The notes beneath the pieces are model-generated. The model had not been told where the DNA came from. It did not search any database and was given only the letters and a program-made list of their open reading frames with translations. Position numbers and translations under genes: made by a program. This document shows positions 20,117 through 22,172 of a stretch of DNA of 22,172 nucleotides, piece after piece. Source of the DNA: a virus. The stretch is from the IMG/VR virus record IMGVR_UViG_3300050133_000044, positions 1 to 22,172 of that record. The stretch is one strand, 5' to 3'. Position 1 is the stretch's first letter; every line of letters begins with the position of its first letter.

Positions 20117-20133
20117 TGCCGCCCAGCGCGGCA
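20117..20133 (+). other. Leader hairpin, family B copy 5
   Basis: TGCCGC and GCGGCA pair perfectly around CCAGC, followed directly by AGGA and ATG 20144. Confidence 0.5.
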
Positions 20134-20143
20134 AGGACACCCC

Positions 20144-20362
20144 ATGCTCGCAATCAAACTCACCCTGATCCTGCTGGGCGCTTTGCTGTACCTGTTCGGC
20201 AGCAGCTGCTGGTTCTTCTGGATCGCCCCACGCCTTCTGGCCGGCGGCGAAACTGCCGACATCCTCTACGCCTTCGCCGGCACCTGCGGCTGGATGCTGA
20301 TCACCTTCAGCCTGGTCGTTCACATCATCAAGACAGCGCGGCCCACGGTGGGCGGGAGGTAG
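20144..20362 (+). CDS. Small two-helix membrane protein
   Basis: It encodes 72 residues with two transmembrane segments (about 4-28 LTLILLGALLYLFGSSCWFFW and 43-62 AFAGTCGWMLITFSLVVHII) and a short basic tail. AAGGA precedes ATG 20144. It ends 2 bp before xis. No function can be assigned; a role in exclusion or membrane interaction is speculation. Confidence 0.72.
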   Translation: MLAIKLTLILLGALLYLFGSSCWFFWIAPRLLAGGETADILYAFAGTCGWMLITFSLVVHIIKTARPTVGGR

Positions 20363-20364
20363 CT

Positions 20365-20598
20365 ATGGCAAAGGTCCTGGCGCAAATTACGGTCAAGCTG
20401 CCGCGCCTCATGGAGGCAGGCGAATACAGGAAGTTGCGGTACGTGGGAGGAAAGCCGAGCCTGCAGCAGTTGAAAAAATGGATCGAGGAAGGCGAAGTGA
20501 TCGGAGAGGTTAAAGGCGGGATGTATTTCGTCGATGTGCAGGCGGCGGTCATGGGATCGAATGACCCGCTGCTGGCCAAGATGCTGGAGCTCGGGTGA
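20365..20598 (+). CDS. xis: Excisionase-like winged-helix protein
   Basis: It encodes 77 residues. KPSLQQLKKWIEEGEVIGEVKGGMYFVDV matches the pattern of lambda Xis (helix ending in RRWV-E-I, then a basic wing and strand). Excisionases bend attachment-site DNA and direct integrase toward excision. GGGAGG precedes ATG 20365, and the stop overlaps the int start. Xis and int are therefore co-translated, as in many lambdoid phages. Confidence 0.82.
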   Translation: MAKVLAQITVKLPRLMEAGEYRKLRYVGGKPSLQQLKKWIEEGEVIGEVKGGMYFVDVQAAVMGSNDPLLAKMLELG

Positions 20599-21734
20599 TG
20601 GCTGCCCGGCCTCGCACGCTGCAAAACAGAAAGCTGCCGCCGAACCTCTACCCGAACGGTAAGTATTGGCGGTACCGCAACCCGGTCACCGGCGTGATGA
20701 CCAGCATCAACCGCCCGCTAGAGGAGGCAATCAAGCTGGCCCGGGCGGCCAACCTCAAGTTCGCCGAGCTTGTCGTCGATGACGGCTCGCTGCTGGCCGT
20801 ACTGACAGGCGACCGCCTACCAATCGTGAGCAATCTGCTGACACGCTTCGAAGAGGAATGGCTGCCGGATCGCTCATACGCCGCGAGAACCCTGGAGGAA
20901 ATCAAGTTCAAGCTCGAGCGGTACCGGCAGGATCTGGGCGACCGCCTGATTGGGCAGTTGGATGTGCTGGCCATGGCCGAGTACCTGGACAACTTCAGCA
21001 ACAACGCCTACACGAAGCACCGCGGGCTTTGGGTGCAGATCTTCGCGTTCGCGGTGGCCAAGGGTCTGGCTGAGCGCAACAACGCCGAGCTGACCCTGGT
21101 GAAGAAAGAGGCCGAGAAGAAGCGCCAGCGCCACACGCTCGACGGATTGAAGATGATCATCGATGCCGCGACAACGCCGCCATGGCTGAAGCGGGCAATC
21201 CGCCTGGCGTTGGCCAGCCTTCAGCGCCGGGACGACATCGTCACCTGGTTGAAGTCCGCCGCGGACATGGAGAAGAACACGCTCACCGTCTCGCCCGGGA
21301 AAACCCAGGGCTATGAAAACCCGGTGCACCTGAAGATCACTATGGGCACAGCGTTACGGGAGGTAGTCGGGGAGTGCCTGCGATCGCCGCTCGCATCGCC
21401 ATATCTGATCCACTACAAGCCCAAGGCCCGCCGGCGGGAACAGATCGACGCCAAGGATCACTGGACATCCGTGACGCCGGACTACTTGACCAAGGAGTTC
21501 AGCAAGGCCAGGGACGCGGCTCACGCCTATGACCACGTGCCGACGGGTGAGCGCCCCACTTTTCACGAGATCCGCGCATTGGGCGCGTGGCTATACGAGC
21601 AACAGAAATTTCCACAGGAGTACATCCAGGCGCTCATGGGCCACGCGGACGAGAAGATGACGAAGCATTACCAGGAGGGGCACGACGAAAAGAAGATCGA
21701 GTATGTCGAGGTGGGCGCCGAGTTGGCGTTTTGA
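20598..21734 (+). CDS. int: Lambda-type tyrosine recombinase (integrase)
   Basis: The product has 378 residues (GTG 20595 would add one). The N-terminal arm-binding domain (LPPNLYPNGKYWRYRNPVTG) and the overall length match lambda Int. Catalytic residues by alignment: Arg210 in SLQRRDD, Lys235 in GKTQG, His323 and Arg326 in TFHEIRAL, His349 in LMGHAD, Tyr358 in HYQEG. It should recombine the phage site with the tRNA-Val gene just downstream. It lies last in the PL operon and overlaps xis. Confidence 0.95.
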   Translation: MAARPRTLQNRKLPPNLYPNGKYWRYRNPVTGVMTSINRPLEEAIKLARAANLKFAELVVDDGSLLAVLTGDRLPIVSNLLTRFEEEWLPDRSYAARTLEEIKFKLERYRQDLGDRLIGQLDVLAMAEYLDNFSNNAYTKHRGLWVQIFAFAVAKGLAERNNAELTLVKKEAEKKRQRHTLDGLKMIIDAATTPPWLKRAIRLALASLQRRDDIVTWLKSAADMEKNTLTVSPGKTQGYENPVHLKITMGTALREVVGECLRSPLASPYLIHYKPKARRREQIDAKDHWTSVTPDYLTKEFSKARDAAHAYDHVPTGERPTFHEIRALGAWLYEQQKFPQEYIQALMGHADEKMTKHYQEGHDEKKIEYVEVGAELAF

Positions 21735-21740
21735 GGTGGG

Positions 21741-21773
21741 AGTTTTGCAAAAGTTTTGCAAAAGTTTTGCAAA
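21741..21773. repeat. Three 11-bp tandem repeats, candidate integrase arm-type sites
   Basis: AGTTTTGCAAA is repeated exactly three times at 21741, 21752 and 21763, seven bases after the int stop and about 70 bp from the tRNA end. The 11-bp period keeps the sites on one face of the helix, like the P'1-P'3 arm sites of lambda. Confidence 0.6.
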
Positions 21774-21784
21774 TCGCGGAAAGC

Positions 21785-21814
21785 AAAAAGGGGTCACCGT
21801 TTCCGATGACCCCT
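21785..21814 (-). terminator. Terminator downstream of tRNA-Val
   Basis: Read on the minus strand, AGGGGTCA (21814-21807) and TGACCCCT (21796-21789) pair and are followed by TTTT. It would end transcription of the tRNA gene. It lies on the phage side of the junction. Confidence 0.75.
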
Positions 21815-21843
21815 CTAGACCGCCCAGCAGAGCGGATTTTGTT

Positions 21844-21920
21844 TGGTAGGCGCGATTGGACTCGAACCAACGACCCCCACCATGTCAAGGTGGTGCTCTA
21901 ACCAACTGAGCTACGTGCCT
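21844..21920 (-). tRNA. tRNA-Val(GAC), presumed prophage attachment site
   Basis: The 77-nt cloverleaf has D-stem GCTC/GAGC, anticodon stem CCACC/GGTGG with loop TTGACAT (anticodon GAC), T-stem GTTGG/CCAAT with loop TTCGAGT, and an encoded CCA end. The acceptor stem has one A-C mismatch (position 5 with 68). The 3' half faces the prophage. Lambdoid integrases commonly use tRNA 3' ends, so the right attachment junction is probably within this gene. Confidence 0.93.
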
Positions 21921-21933
21921 GCTGTGAGGCGGC

Positions 21934-21961
21934 ATTCTACGGAATTCCCGAGGGGTGTCAA
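21934..21961 (-). promoter_or_regulatory. Promoter of tRNA-Val
   Basis: On the minus strand TTGACA (21961-21956) and TAGAAT (21939-21934) are 16 bp apart, followed by a GC-rich discriminator and the tRNA start at 21920. Confidence 0.8.
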
Positions 21962-22104
21962 CACCTTTTTTGCAGCTAAGCCTATGAATATGCGAATTTT
22001 TTATTTGTGAGCGGCACGACGGTATTTTTTCAGTGGCTGGCAGCGGATTTTCAACTCAGGTAGGATCGGCGCACTCGTAAAAAATATAAAACAGAGGTTC
22101 CAGG

Positions 22105-22172
22105 ATGGCGAACACCCCCTACCCCCAGTCGTATTACGCCGCGTCCGCGAATGCGGTTCCGCCACGCCCGGT
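22105..22172 (+). CDS. Host gene start, probable FAD-dependent oxidoreductase (runs off right edge)
   Basis: Only 22 codons are visible (MANTPYPQSYYAASANAVPPRP). AGAGG and AGG precede ATG 22105. The YPxSYYAASAN-VPPRP opening is typical of Pseudomonas glutamylputrescine/amino-acid FAD oxidoreductases (PuuB-like), from memory. The call is tentative. It marks chromosomal DNA outside the prophage. Confidence 0.6.
   Translation, partial: MANTPYPQSYYAASANAVPPRP

Noticed and set aside
1-22172. CRISPR array
   Set aside because: The only regular repeat sets are the 16-bp iterons, the 11-bp tandem repeats and the retroelement repeats; none has repeat-spacer form.

Overview
The window is the right-hand part of a lambdoid prophage in a Pseudomonas-like chromosome, together with its junction to host DNA. 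The evidence is GC-rich coding sequence with AGGAG-type ribosome sites, a DUF1654 gene (a family typical of Pseudomonas), a tRNA-Val(GAC) at the right edge, and beyond it the start of a host gene resembling Pseudomonas FAD-dependent oxidoreductases. The prophage continues off the left edge, so its structural genes are not visible.

The layout is a mirror image of phage lambda. At 1-2148, on the minus strand, lies a cro - cII-like - rha - O-like replication operon. Inside the O-like gene are five palindromic iterons, a candidate origin. At 2149-2257 is the PR/PRM switch. At 2258-4362, on the plus strand, are the S24 repressor and an A+T-rich gene pair that I recognise as homologues of lambda rexA and rexB in the same position as in lambda. 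A membrane/zinc-ribbon gene and a DUF1654 gene with a LexA box follow. At 5436-5496 three operators sharing a 14-bp motif with the PR region overlap a strong PL-like promoter. A consensus boxA follows at 5547-5558, so the long rightward operon is probably antiterminated.

That operon holds a run of small cysteine-rich or unknown genes (5835-8815), a recombination cluster (coiled-coil protein, RecT annealing protein, YqaJ exonuclease; 8870-11734), more small genes, a complete diversity-generating retroelement (13173-16144), nucleotide-metabolism and DNA-modification genes (DUF4406, MazG-like, a methyltransferase with an in-frame stop; 16188-19707), then xis and a lambda-type integrase (20365-21734). 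Three 11-bp tandem repeats follow int. The tRNA-Val gene is the presumed attachment site.

The most striking system is the retroelement. A single 101-bp template repeat (14944-15044) sits 5' of a reverse transcriptase. Two separate genes, each ending in a DUF1566/C-type-lectin-like domain, carry 101-bp variable repeats (13533-13633 and 14249-14349). By hand alignment variable repeat 1 differs from the template at 13 positions and variable repeat 2 at 11. Every one of those 24 differences falls on a template adenine. An Avd gene lies between the targets and the template. The cassette is in the early, immunity-controlled operon rather than beside visible tail genes. Other points worth following are the RexAB pair outside the enterobacterial lambdoids, repeated covarying hairpins in front of small genes, and a 123-bp inverted-repeat element in a gene-free stretch.
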